From Ignavibacteriota bacterium (GTDB taxonomy: Bacteria > Bacteroidota > Ignavibacteria > Tepidaquicellales > Tepidaquicellaceae), in contig PNBM01000256.1 of assembly GCA_003135995.1 (NCBI GenBank), forward strand, positions 160-11,266: a stretch of 11,107 nucleotides of DNA, read 5' to 3'. Position 1 is the stretch's first letter. Every line of letters begins with the position of its first letter. Both the position numbers and the translations under genes were made by a program. Of the stretch, positions 1 to 7,831 are shown piece after piece. The notes under the pieces are model-generated. The model did not search any database, was not told the DNA's origin, and saw only the letters and a program-made list of their open reading frames with translations.

Positions 1-73
1 AAGCCGGAAGAAAAACTCCCGGCCTGGAATATAAAATTTAACTAAATCTTCATTTCAACAAAACCATCTTCTT
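1..73 (-). repeat. Shared 3' end cassette, copy A (stop codon plus terminator)
   Basis: This stretch aligns with 9052-9127, with 5 substitutions and one 3-base indel over 73 bases. It spans the last codons of the giant beta-helix gene, its stop codon, the short 3' UTR and the terminator hairpin. The matched genes differ upstream in fold and sequence, so the repeat is a 3' end module and not part of a whole-gene duplication. Confidence 0.8.
3..23 (-). terminator. Rho-independent terminator hairpin after the giant beta-helix gene
   Basis: Read on the minus strand, GCCGGGAG and CTTCCGGC can form an 8-bp stem around a five-T loop, starting 27 bases after the stop codon. One pair is a G-U wobble that exists only in the minus-strand RNA (on the plus strand it would be an A-C mismatch), which supports the orientation. 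The U-tract would lie beyond the window edge, but the near-copy at 9054-9077 has one. Confidence 0.7.
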
Positions 74-3000
74 TACCTGAACAAATTTATCGGCTATTAA
101 CCTGTAGAAATATAATCCGCTCGATAACATTGATGGATTGATTTTTATAGTATAATATCCGGCAGTCTTAAGTTCGTTGTTCATTATGTTCATTACTTCC
201 CTGCCCGTCATATCGTAAACTTTTATCGAGATCTTTGAATCGTTTGGCAATGCAAAGTCTATTTTCGTTGTCGGATTAAACGGATTCGGATAGTTCTGAC
301 TCAATTCATATTTTGCAGGTATTCCAACTTCCACTTCACCGTTTAAATTATGATATTCAAAATTTCCGTTGTTGTCTATTTGTTTCAAGCGATATTGATA
401 TTTACCGGTATTAAGTTTTGTGTCGTTAAATGTGTATGATGATTGAGCGTTTATGATTCCTTTTCCGGCGACAAAACCGATTTTCTGCCAGCCGTTTTCG
501 GTTGATTTTCTTTCGATATTAAAACCTTTGTTGTTGACTTCGGAAGATGTTCTCCAGTTTAGTATTACGTCTCTTAAATTAATACTGTATGTAAACTGAG
601 ACAGCGAAACGGGCATTGGATTGTCATACTGAATCGCTCCCAGGGTTGGAGGAATTGTTCTTGTGTAACCCGAATAATCATTTGGTAATCCTTCTATTGT
701 AACACCTGTCATATAGGCACCGGGTTTATATCCCGAAATTGTTGTATCGGCAGGCGGAAACTGTGGATTTATATTGTTACTGTTAACATCCTGTCCTGTA
801 GCGGTCTTCCAGGCAGCAAGTGTAGTAACATCCGCACCATTAAAATAACCGAATTTACCGCCATTCACACCCGGAGCATAATAATCATTATAATCTATCG
901 TTAAACTTGTACCACTTGGATTAGCAGAAAAATATGCCGCGTAATGTTTTCCTGTCGATGCGACTCTATTAATCCTTTCATTTACGAAAATATTATTCCT
1001 GAAATTGCGTGTGTTTGTTGTTACAGCACTATAAAGTGCATAACTGCTCCAGGAATAGGGAGTTTTTCCTGTCATAACATCAGCTGTACCTCCTAAATAT
1101 ATTGTATTAAAGTACAGATTATTATCATTACTTAAAGCACCCGTTTCGTAAATCCCGACAAGTGTTGCCCGTGGGTTACCACCAAGACTTATTACATTAT
1201 TAGAATATGTTGTTTTTCCTGCGTTCATCTTTATTCCGTATATCATCCTATTGGTTGAAAAGCCACTTGAACTGGTCACCAAACTATTTATGAAATTACC
1301 ATTCACAGTACTTGCAGTTGTACCACCATTGTAATACAATCCTATCACGCTTCCTGTATTTGTATTAGAAAGTCCGGAAATTATGTTATTGGAAATTGTT
1401 TGTACTGCAGGCGTTGTGGAGTTAAAAATAATTCCACCGGCTGAAACAGAAGCGTCCGAATTAGCGTTAACATTTGTGCTTGTAAGGTTGGTTACAATAT
1501 TATTTGTTATAGTATTCGTACCTCCGCTTATGTAAACGCCCTGAATTAGACCAATAGTTTCACTACTGGCGATTCCGTTCCTGAGGTTGTTTATCGTATT
1601 GCCCGAAATCGAAACAGTTCCTGTGCCTGCACTGTTTATTCCATATACAATTTGTGTGCTATAAGATGATGCATTTATACTGTTTGCCGTAACTGTACTG
1701 CCAATCAGGTTGTTGTTTATTGTTGTAGTACCTGAACCGCTTTTGTAAATACCATAAATGTTTGTGCTATTACTTGAATTAATTCCTGTTGTAATTGAAC
1801 CAATATTGTTATTCCTGCAGTCAACTGTTCCATCGGTCGTTATGCATATTCCGTATAAACTTCCATCTGAAGAATAGCCATTATAAGAAATTGAACCTGT
1901 TCCTGTTGTGTCGCCGATTGTGTTCCCTGTGGTTGTTCCAACGTTAACAGCACCTGATGCAATATTGATTCCATACCAGTTTGAAGCTCTGAAATTTGCA
2001 TAAGTGAAATTCTTAATCGTATTTCCCTGTACATTGCTTGCAGTTGTTGTCCCTGCCTGAATGTTAATAGCATAAAATATATTAGTCTCATAATTCGTCT
2101 TTGTCCATGAAGTATCAATTCCTGCCTTTCCACAATTTGGGGAAGTTCCGCCGATATAGTTATTTGATATTGTGAAATTATTACCTGAAGAATTTGTAAT
2201 CCGGATAACATTTAATGTACTGCTAAAGTTCGGGGCAAAAGTATTTGTTTCATAAAAACTGTTCCCGGTAATACTGCAGGCAGTTGTGTTATTGCTAAGG
2301 TATATGCCTGCTGAAGAAGAAACATTATCCCTGTTGAAGAAATCATAAATATAATTATTGCTAATCGTGTTACCGCTGTTTTCTGCTCCGGAAGTTCCGG
2401 ACGAATAAATCAGGTTGACAGGTCTGTTTGCATCGGATGAATTTGTAATGTTGTTATTATCTATTGTATTGTTATTGTTACCCGTAGTTCCCCTAATTCC
2501 TTTAGTTCCTTTAATTCCTTTATTTCCGGTAGTTGTACTGAAGAATACCATCCCTCCGGAAGTATCACGGGAAGCGCCTCTAATGTTGCAATATTTTATT
2601 GTGTTGTTATCGGCATCATTTATAAACCTTACAGTTGATGTTCCCTCTATGATTGATATGCTCATATTCTGTATGGTAAGGTCTTTTGCGGAACCTGTTG
2701 CGCCAACTCTTCCGTCAAACGTTACATTAGCAGCACCGTTTAAATCTATTAGCGGTGCACCCGATACATCACCTCCTATTGCAAGACCTGTTGATGAAGG
2801 ATATATTGATATTGCAGAGTAATTTGCATTTCCCGTACCGCTTGCATTCAGAACTGCAGAAGAAGTAAGGAACTGATTCCCTGTTATTTTAAGTATAAGA
2901 TTGCCTTGGTGCGTACCGTCATTTATTCTGTCAAATGCTGTTTTTATGTTTGTATATGATGCCTGTAAAACTGCACCGATATATACTTCAACAATGTTCA

Positions 3001-5518
3001 ACGGCGCTGAGGTAGTTTCAATTGCGCCCATTTCGGGTGAAACAGCGTCTCTTCTATTATCAAAATAATCTCCCAGAATACCTGTACCCGGTACTCCGGG
3101 TAAGGATGCTGATGGAGAATAATTCGATGCAGTTGTTCCGCCTGTGAAAATAGGATCTGAATTCAAACTCGCGCCATCCTGACCTGTGGCAGTTTTCCAT
3201 GCGTCTAATGTTGATATATCATTTGCCGCATCATAAACACCATCAGAATGATAGCCAAGCATTCCGCCTGTACCGGTTGCAAAATAATCGTTATAGTTTA
3301 TTGTCAAATTTGTATTAACTGTATAGGCGAAGTATATTGAAAAATGTTTACCTGTGGCACCGTTATTGCTCCGTGAATTATAGAAAATGTTATTCCTGAA
3401 ATTGCGTGTATTTGTTGTTAAAGCACTGTAAAGTGCGTATGAGAAAAGAGCACCTGTTGAAGGTGTTCCGCTTATGTATATAGTGTTGAAATAGAGATTG
3501 TTATTATAACTCGTACTTCCTGTTTCATAAATCCCATATATCGTAGTCTGCGTATTCCCTCCAAGAGAAATAATATTATTTGAATAAGTTGTAGCACCTG
3601 CTGATATCTTTATTCCATAAAATGTAGCTGATGTACTGGCTGCGTTAACTGTAAAACTGTGTATGAAATTATTAGATACATTGCTTGATACCGGACTGCC
3701 GGTGTAATAAATACCTGTAACGCTTCCTGTAAATGCTGTGTATGTGTTTGAAAGATTATAGATTGTGTTACCGGAAATGGTTGACACTGCGCTTGAAAAA
3801 CCAGAATTTGTATAAAACCTTATTCCGCAAACCGAATTAAACACTGCCGCATCTGTATTTGCATTAGCAATTGTAAGGTTTCGAATAATATTGTTTGTAA
3901 TAATGGTAGTCCCTTCGTAAACTTGTATTCCATGAATACAACCTAAGGACGTTGTATCAGTATTAGTAGTACCATTAGTCAGGTTTGCAATTGTATTTCC
4001 CGAAATCGTATTATATGCAGCGTTACAGTCACAGAATATTCCGAATACAAATTGTACTGTACCGGATGAAGCAGATGATGCATTTATGCTGTTTGCAGTA
4101 GTTATACTGCCAATAGTATTATTGCTGATGGTGAAGATTGTACCTCCGGAAGCGAAATAAATACCGTAAATACTTGTCGCATTGGTGGTTGCATCATTAG
4201 TCGTGGTAATTGAACTAATTGTGTTGTTCTGACAGTTTATTTTGACTGTACCAGAACTATAATAAGTATAAATCCCATAAAATTTCCAACCGAAATAATA
4301 TCCATCATTAATCGTTTGTATCGGACCGCATGAATATGTTATTGAACCTGTACCGCTTGGAGAACCTATTATATTTCCGGAAGTTGTTCCAACATTAACA
4401 GCACCGGATTCAATATTGATTCCATAAAAGTTTGCATCTCCTGAATTTGCATAAGTGAAATTATTAATCGTATTTCCCTGTACATTTGTTTCAGAACCTG
4501 CACCACTACCCGCAAAAATATAAATTCCTGTGAATGCATTATTATATGTATTTGTTTTTGTCCAGGATGGAACACTCCCCCCTGATCCGCATTGAGGTGA
4601 ACTCCCGCCGATATAATTGTTATTAACATTGAAATTATATCCTACCTCGGGTGAATTAATATAAATCACTGTGTATGAAAAATATGCGTTTGTATTTCCT
4701 GTGGTGGCAAATGAATTTGTTTCATAAAAACTATTTCCTGATATTGTCCATGACGTATTATTGCTGTCAAGTTTTATTCCGTATGAAATATATGAACGGT
4801 TAAAAAAATCATATACATTGTTATTACTTATAGTGTTTGAAGCGTTCATAAACGTTAACGTTCCTTTTGAATAAACTGTATTAATCGGTCTGTTTGCATC
4901 GGAAGCATTTGTAATGTCATTATTTTCTATTGTATTATTACTGTTTCCCAATGAAGCATTTGTATAGCCGAAAAACACAACACCACCGGTTATATCTGTT
5001 GTTGAACCTTTAATTGTGCAGTATTTTATTGTGTTATAAGTTGCATCGTTTATAAATCTTACAGTTGATGTTCCCGCTATGCTTGAATTACTCTCATTTG
5101 TAATAATAAGGTCTTTTGAGCCGGTTTGATTTACCCGCCCGTCTATTGTAACGTTATCGGAACCATTAAGTGCAATGAGAGGAGCATAAATATTCCCGCT
5201 AATAGTATATCCTGAGCCGGTCGGATATATCAATACTGAAGAAAAATTCGCCGGTCCTGAACCACTGGCTATTAGCGAATCTGTTCCTGTTTCAGTGATA
5301 CTTGAAATAATCTGAAGTGTTATTGCACCTGTTAGCGAACCTGAATTTATTGCATCGAACGCAGCACCTAATGTAGCATAATCTCCCGAAGTGCCGACCG
5401 TTTTTGTGGTCTGAGCATAACTGTAATTACCATTGGATAAAAATATAGCAAATATTATTGCTGTTATTGTAAAAAATGTGTGTATTCTGCTAACAAAATT
5501 GTATCTAATTGTTTCCAT
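50..5518 (-). CDS. Giant duplicated parallel beta-helix surface protein with T9SS sorting tail (1822 aa)
   Basis: Probable Sec-exported, T9SS-delivered cell-surface or released protein; its ligand is unknown. The ATG at 5516-5518 is preferred because it directly begins a clean signal peptide (residues 1-35, hydrophobic TITAIIFAIFL, ending YSYA). The frame is open to a TTG at 5573-5575, but that start would overlap the best promoter and add a charged leader. Two homologous halves follow (about residues 40-836 and 841-1630). Each begins with an AFD-x-IN segment, then RFINDA and NTIKYC motifs, then many Asn-rich rungs of the N-x-I type (GNTI, NNNI), typical of right-handed beta-helices. Each half ends in a LGAIE/LGAIQ choice-of-anchor-like segment. 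Residues 1635-1735 resemble an FN3-like beta-sandwich, and 1737-1822 form the type A sorting tail (QNYPNPFNPTT). No catalytic residues are recognisable. No strong Shine-Dalgarno is present. Confidence 0.93.
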   Translation of the reverse strand: METIRYNFVSRIHTFFTITAIIFAIFLSNGNYSYAQTTKTVGTSGDYATLGAAFDAINSGSLTGAITLQIISSITETGTDSLIASGSGPANFSSVLIYPTGSGYTISGNIYAPLIALNGSDNVTIDGRVNQTGSKDLIITNESNSSIAGTSTVRFINDATYNTIKYCTIKGSTTDITGGVVFFGYTNASLGNSNNTIENNDITNASDANRPINTVYSKGTLTFMNASNTISNNNVYDFFNRSYISYGIKLDSNNTSWTISGNSFYETNSFATTGNTNAYFSYTVIYINSPEVGYNFNVNNNYIGGSSPQCGSGGSVPSWTKTNTYNNAFTGIYIFAGSGAGSETNVQGNTINNFTYANSGDANFYGINIESGAVNVGTTSGNIIGSPSGTGSITYSCGPIQTINDGYYFGWKFYGIYTYYSSGTVKINCQNNTISSITTTNDATTNATSIYGIYFASGGTIFTISNNTIGSITTANSINASSASSGTVQFVFGIFCDCNAAYNTISGNTIANLTNGTTNTDTTSLGCIHGIQVYEGTTIITNNIIRNLTIANANTDAAVFNSVCGIRFYTNSGFSSAVSTISGNTIYNLSNTYTAFTGSVTGIYYTGSPVSSNVSNNFIHSFTVNAASTSATFYGIKISAGATTYSNNIISLGGNTQTTIYGIYETGSTSYNNNLYFNTIYISGTPSTGALFSYALYSALTTNTRNFRNNIFYNSRSNNGATGKHFSIYFAYTVNTNLTINYNDYFATGTGGMLGYHSDGVYDAANDISTLDAWKTATGQDGASLNSDPIFTGGTTASNYSPSASLPGVPGTGILGDYFDNRRDAVSPEMGAIETTSAPLNIVEVYIGAVLQASYTNIKTAFDRINDGTHQGNLILKITGNQFLTSSAVLNASGTGNANYSAISIYPSSTGLAIGGDVSGAPLIDLNGAANVTFDGRVGATGSAKDLTIQNMSISIIEGTSTVRFINDADNNTIKYCNIRGASRDTSGGMVFFSTTTGNKGIKGTKGIRGTTGNNNNTIDNNNITNSSDANRPVNLIYSSGTSGAENSGNTISNNYIYDFFNRDNVSSSAGIYLSNNTTACSITGNSFYETNTFAPNFSSTLNVIRITNSSGNNFTISNNYIGGTSPNCGKAGIDTSWTKTNYETNIFYAINIQAGTTTASNVQGNTIKNFTYANFRASNWYGINIASGAVNVGTTTGNTIGDTTGTGSISYNGYSSDGSLYGICITTDGTVDCRNNNIGSITTGINSSNSTNIYGIYKSGSGTTTINNNLIGSTVTANSINASSYSTQIVYGINSAGTGTVSISGNTINNLRNGIASSETIGLIQGVYISGGTNTITNNIVTNLTSTNVNANSDASVSAGGIIFNSTTPAVQTISNNIISGLSNTNTGSVIGLYYNGGTTASTVNGNFINSLVTSSSGFSTNRMIYGIKMNAGKTTYSNNVISLGGNPRATLVGIYETGALSNDNNLYFNTIYLGGTADVMTGKTPYSWSSYALYSAVTTNTRNFRNNIFVNERINRVASTGKHYAAYFSANPSGTSLTIDYNDYYAPGVNGGKFGYFNGADVTTLAAWKTATGQDVNSNNINPQFPPADTTISGYKPGAYMTGVTIEGLPNDYSGYTRTIPPTLGAIQYDNPMPVSLSQFTYSINLRDVILNWRTSSEVNNKGFNIERKSTENGWQKIGFVAGKGIINAQSSYTFNDTKLNTGKYQYRLKQIDNNGNFEYHNLNGEVEVGIPAKYELSQNYPNPFNPTTKIDFALPNDSKISIKVYDMTGREVMNIMNNELKTAGYYTIKINPSMLSSGLYFYRLIADKFVQVKKMVLLK
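640..3000 (-). repeat. Internal duplication, second (C-terminal) copy in the giant beta-helix gene
   Basis: This half is homologous to 3010-5410 at protein level throughout and at DNA level in patches. Examples are the stretch near 987-1037 versus 3391-3438 (GAAATTGCGTGT and flanks) and 1958-2035 versus 4411-4488. The offset drifts between about 2.40 and 2.45 kb through small indels. The period is about 808 residues. Boundaries are approximate. Confidence 0.85.
2480..2527 (-). repeat. Collagen-like Gly-X-Y micro-repeat inside the beta-helix gene
   Basis: Sixteen codons (residues 998-1013) read GNKGIKGTKGIRGTTG: five Gly-X-Y triplets and a closing Gly. The DNA is a 9-base tandem array (GGA-ATT-AAA, GGA-ACT-AAA, GGA-ATT-AGG and variants) that alternates Ile and Thr in an 18-base higher-order unit. 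The first half of the duplicated protein lacks this stretch at the matching place, so it is an insertion made after the duplication. Confidence 0.8.
3010..5410 (-). repeat. Internal duplication, first (N-terminal) copy in the giant beta-helix gene
   Basis: Partner of 640-3000. The clearest anchor is the RFINDA...NTIKYC coding block at about 5017-5075, matched by about 2587-2652, where most bases are identical. Both copies close with a YNDY...AWKTATGQD block and a LGAI segment, so the unit is a whole domain of beta-helix plus C-terminal cap. Confidence 0.85.
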
Positions 5519-5551
5519 TTTGTCTAATTTGTTTAATTCTTTAATTATCAC

Positions 5552-5580
5552 TATATACTTATGAGCAATTACCAATCCAA
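5552..5580 (-). promoter_or_regulatory. Candidate sigma70-like promoter for the giant beta-helix gene
   Basis: On the minus strand TTGGAT (5575-5580) and TATATA (5552-5557) are separated by exactly 17 bases, placing a start of transcription near 5545 and giving a leader of about 27 bases before the ATG at 5518. The region is AT-rich, so chance matches are possible. I see no TAnnTTTG element of the Bacteroidetes type here. Confidence 0.35.
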
Positions 5581-5693
5581 TTAATTAATGCGATATTAAG
5601 CTGTTTAAGAGGTTTCACACTTTTGTAATTCGCATTTTGAGACAGATAATTATTGATTTAACTATAAGTTTTTTCACTAATTAATAAAACAAG

Positions 5694-5720
5694 AAATGCC
5701 CGTTGACAATGCGGGCATTT
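5694..5720 (-). terminator. Hairpin terminator after the propeller gene, possibly bidirectional
   Basis: A perfect 9-bp stem (AAATGCCCG and CGGGCATTT) with a 9-base loop lies about 60 bases past the stop codon of the propeller gene. On the minus strand it is followed by CTTGTTTTATT, a moderate U-tract. The plus strand also has T-rich sequence after it. It separates the propeller operon from the giant beta-helix gene, which therefore needs its own promoter. The rest of the gap 5519-5780 holds no gene I can support. Confidence 0.75.
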
Positions 5721-5780
5721 TCTGCTTTTTCTTTAAATTCAAGTGTAGTTGAAAGAAACAGAACTACTTAATTTATTTTA

Positions 5781-7502
5781 TCATTTTATCAAAATCATCT
5801 TTTTATTAGAAACAAAAGAACCTGCTTCCATTCGGTAGATATATACACCACTTGGATAAGCTGTTGCGTTCCATTCAATGTTATAATTTCCCGCATTTTG
5901 CGATTCGTTAACCAATATGTTTACTTCCTTTCCCAGTGCGTCATAAATACTTAACTTTACATTGCCGGTCTTAGGAATCTGATAATTGATAACCGTTACC
6001 GGATTAAACGGATTCGGATAATTCTGTAAAAGTGAGAACTCAAGAGGATTAGTTGTTCCGGCATTCTCTACTGCGGTGAATATACCTGCTGTATTGAACC
6101 CATTCATATAAATATCAAAATTATTACCGCTGCGATAATCCTGCCAGACGACAATTGCACCAAGATTGCCATTGCTGACTATCATTGGATTCAGTTGGTC
6201 ATATCCCGCAGTACAAATTGCAAAACCCGTTGCCGGCCAGTTTATTGCTGCATTTGAAGCTATTCGCTGCGCATAGATGTCAGAATTTCCTGCATTACGA
6301 TGATCTTCCCATACAATATAAGCTCCGTTGTTTCCATCGCTGACAATCTGAGATTTTATTTGGTCACCTGCTGATGTGCATATGATAACACCCGTTGCAG
6401 TCCATTGCACTGCACCAGTAGAATTTACACGCTGTGCATAAATATCAGCAGTACCGGGAGCTACACCTGTTCTATTATCAGTCCATGAAATAATTGCACC
6501 ACCCAATCCGTCTGAAACAATCTTCGGGTCATATTGGTCGTATGCAACATTATTATTCATAACAACACCATCTACTGCCCATACTATTGCTCCTGACGGA
6601 CCCTGCCTCTGAGCGTAAATGTTAAAATCAGTTGTGCTTCTATAGTCATACCAGGTAATTATTACACCACCTGCTCCATCACTACAAATGTCAGGTTTAA
6701 GCTGGTCAGTTGCCATAGTACACGTAGCTACACCGTTTGTTGTCCACTGCACCGCACCGCCGGTACTAATACGCTGTGTATAGATGTCGCAGTCGCCGGC
6801 ACGATTGTCAAACCATGTAATAAATGCGCCTCCGGTGCCGTCACTTACAAGTTTGGGTCCGCGTTGTGCGGCTGCCTGGTTGCAGATGCTAACTCCATTT
6901 GCCGTCCAAAGTCTTGCTCCGCTTGTATTCACTCGTTGTGCATAAATGTCAGGAGAACCATTGTTGCTGCGATAATCCTGCCATGTTAGAATAGCCCCTC
7001 CGACACCATCGCTAATCATTGCAATGGTATCTTGCTCAAATACGACTACGCAGACAGGAACACCGTTATAAGTCCATAGCACAGTACCGCTTGAATTCAC
7101 ACGCTGTGCATATATATCAGCAGTGGTACTGCCGCGATAAGACTGCCATGCGATAATTGCACCTCCGCTTCCGTCGCTTACAATGACAGGAAGATGATTA
7201 CTATCCTGTGTACAGATTGCGATACCGTTAGGAGTCCACATTGCATTTCCGTTAGAATTCATCCGTTGTGCATAGATTTCATATTTGCCGTTTTGTCTAT
7301 CCTGCCATGTGATTATGGAACCACCACTACCGTCAGTGGTCATCACAGGATTAACCTGGTTATTTACCGCAGTACTAACCGGATTACCCTGAAATTGTGA
7401 ATAAGTTGTTATAGGTACAATCAAAGCTATCGCAAGTATTACAATGAATAAACGCACCAAACGACCAATAAAATTTATTGGACTTTCTGATTTTGTTTTC
7501 AT
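5781..7502 (-). CDS. Eight-repeat beta-propeller-like secreted protein with T9SS sorting tail (573 aa)
   Basis: Probable surface or released protein; function unknown. The ATG at 7500-7502 opens a signal peptide (positive GRLVR, core LFIVILAIALIV, cleavage near S35/Q36). Eight repeats of roughly 50-58 residues fill residues ~43-475. Each begins with a SDGxGGAIIxWxD-x-R core, then DIYAQR, then a Trp followed by NGV and IC. The N-terminal GNPVSTAVNNQV resembles the end of a repeat, as expected if first and last blades close a ring. Residues 487-573 are a type A sorting tail (QNYPNPFNPVT, ending NKKMILIK). Repeats of this kind are common in uncharacterised Bacteroidota proteins. It lies 17 bases downstream of the small secreted gene, and its ribosome binding site abuts that gene's stop codon, so the two form an operon. 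No catalytic motif is visible. Confidence 0.93.
   Translation of the reverse strand: MKTKSESPINFIGRLVRLFIVILAIALIVPITTYSQFQGNPVSTAVNNQVNPVMTTDGSGGSIITWQDRQNGKYEIYAQRMNSNGNAMWTPNGIAICTQDSNHLPVIVSDGSGGAIIAWQSYRGSTTADIYAQRVNSSGTVLWTYNGVPVCVVVFEQDTIAMISDGVGGAILTWQDYRSNNGSPDIYAQRVNTSGARLWTANGVSICNQAAAQRGPKLVSDGTGGAFITWFDNRAGDCDIYTQRISTGGAVQWTTNGVATCTMATDQLKPDICSDGAGGVIITWYDYRSTTDFNIYAQRQGPSGAIVWAVDGVVMNNNVAYDQYDPKIVSDGLGGAIISWTDNRTGVAPGTADIYAQRVNSTGAVQWTATGVIICTSAGDQIKSQIVSDGNNGAYIVWEDHRNAGNSDIYAQRIASNAAINWPATGFAICTAGYDQLNPMIVSNGNLGAIVVWQDYRSGNNFDIYMNGFNTAGIFTAVENAGTTNPLEFSLLQNYPNPFNPVTVINYQIPKTGNVKLSIYDALGKEVNILVNESQNAGNYNIEWNATAYPSGVYIYRMEAGSFVSNKKMILIK
6078..7376 (-). repeat. Tandem propeller blade repeats within the secreted propeller gene
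   Basis: Eight in-frame repeats, seen as eight copies of the (S/T)(D/N)G...W core and seven of an IYAQR-like motif (one reads IYTQR), with an eighth degenerate IYMNG. Copies have diverged at DNA level more than those in the Asp-box gene at 9480-11107. Confidence 0.85.
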
Positions 7503-7512
7503 TTTTTTTTTA

Positions 7513-7520
7513 CACCTTTC
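7513..7520 (-). promoter_or_regulatory. Ribosome binding site of the propeller gene, next to the upstream stop codon
   Basis: GAAAGGTG on the minus strand contains an AAAGG Shine-Dalgarno-like core. Its first base is the last base of the TAG stop of the small secreted gene, and a run of A residues separates it from the ATG. The core-to-ATG distance is about 12 bases, a little long. The overlap suits reinitiation by ribosomes finishing the small gene. Confidence 0.6.
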
Positions 7521-7699
7521 TAATCTAACTTAAAAATCTCTTTAAGAAAATTTAACAGGTCTCCTAATTTTATTCGGGACCTATTTTTTTTATTATCCGT
7601 ATCGACTATCTTAGCAATTGGATATGCTTCTGTAATATTAGAACTGAATAATGCAATCATTAATATGCCAAACAAAAATTTATATATTTTGTTGAACAT
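7520..7699 (-). CDS. Small secreted protein (59 aa) upstream of and joined to the propeller gene
   Basis: I do not recognise the family. The ATG at 7697-7699 starts MFNKIYKFLFGILMIALFSS, a textbook Sec signal peptide with two Lys before a hydrophobic core, and likely cleavage after NITEA (about residue 25). The remaining ~34 residues begin YPIAKIVD, continue through a basic stretch (NKKNRSRIK), and end in a predicted amphipathic helix (GDLLNFLKEIFKLD). The TAG stop (7520-7522) touches the ribosome binding site of the propeller gene, 17 bases before its ATG. No strong Shine-Dalgarno is seen in front of this gene. Length, signal peptide, same strand and tight junction support a real gene. Alternatives are a leader peptide that tunes translation of the propeller, a small partner of it, or the remnant of a longer exported protein. 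It has no T9SS tail. Confidence 0.7.
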   Translation of the reverse strand: MFNKIYKFLFGILMIALFSSNITEAYPIAKIVDTDNKKNRSRIKLGDLLNFLKEIFKLD

Positions 7700-7831
7700 A
7701 ATTTTATTCTTGAATTTTTCAATTCATTATTTTATAAAAGTCCTTATTTAACATAAAGTAATAATATTAATTAAGTAATAGTGCAGACGGATGAAAAAGG
7801 AACTAACTCGAATGGATGAGTATTTAATTAT
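7700..7831. other. Gap between response regulator and small secreted gene
   Basis: AT-rich, 132 bases. I see no convincing terminator after the response regulator, so read-through into the small-gene/propeller operon is possible. A weak sigma70-like pair on the minus strand (TTATGT and TAAAAT at 7729-7734, spacing 16) could give the operon its own promoter, but it is no better than expected in such AT-rich sequence. Confidence 0.3.

Noticed and set aside
2415..2822. Plus-strand open frame of 135 codons opposite the giant gene
   Set aside because: It is antisense to the Gly-X-Y and beta-helix coding region; its Leu/Pro/Val runs are the complement of those codons.
5573..5575. TTG as an upstream start of the giant beta-helix gene
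   Set aside because: It would put a charged 19-residue leader before the signal peptide and overlap the best promoter; the ATG at 5516-5518 begins the signal peptide directly.
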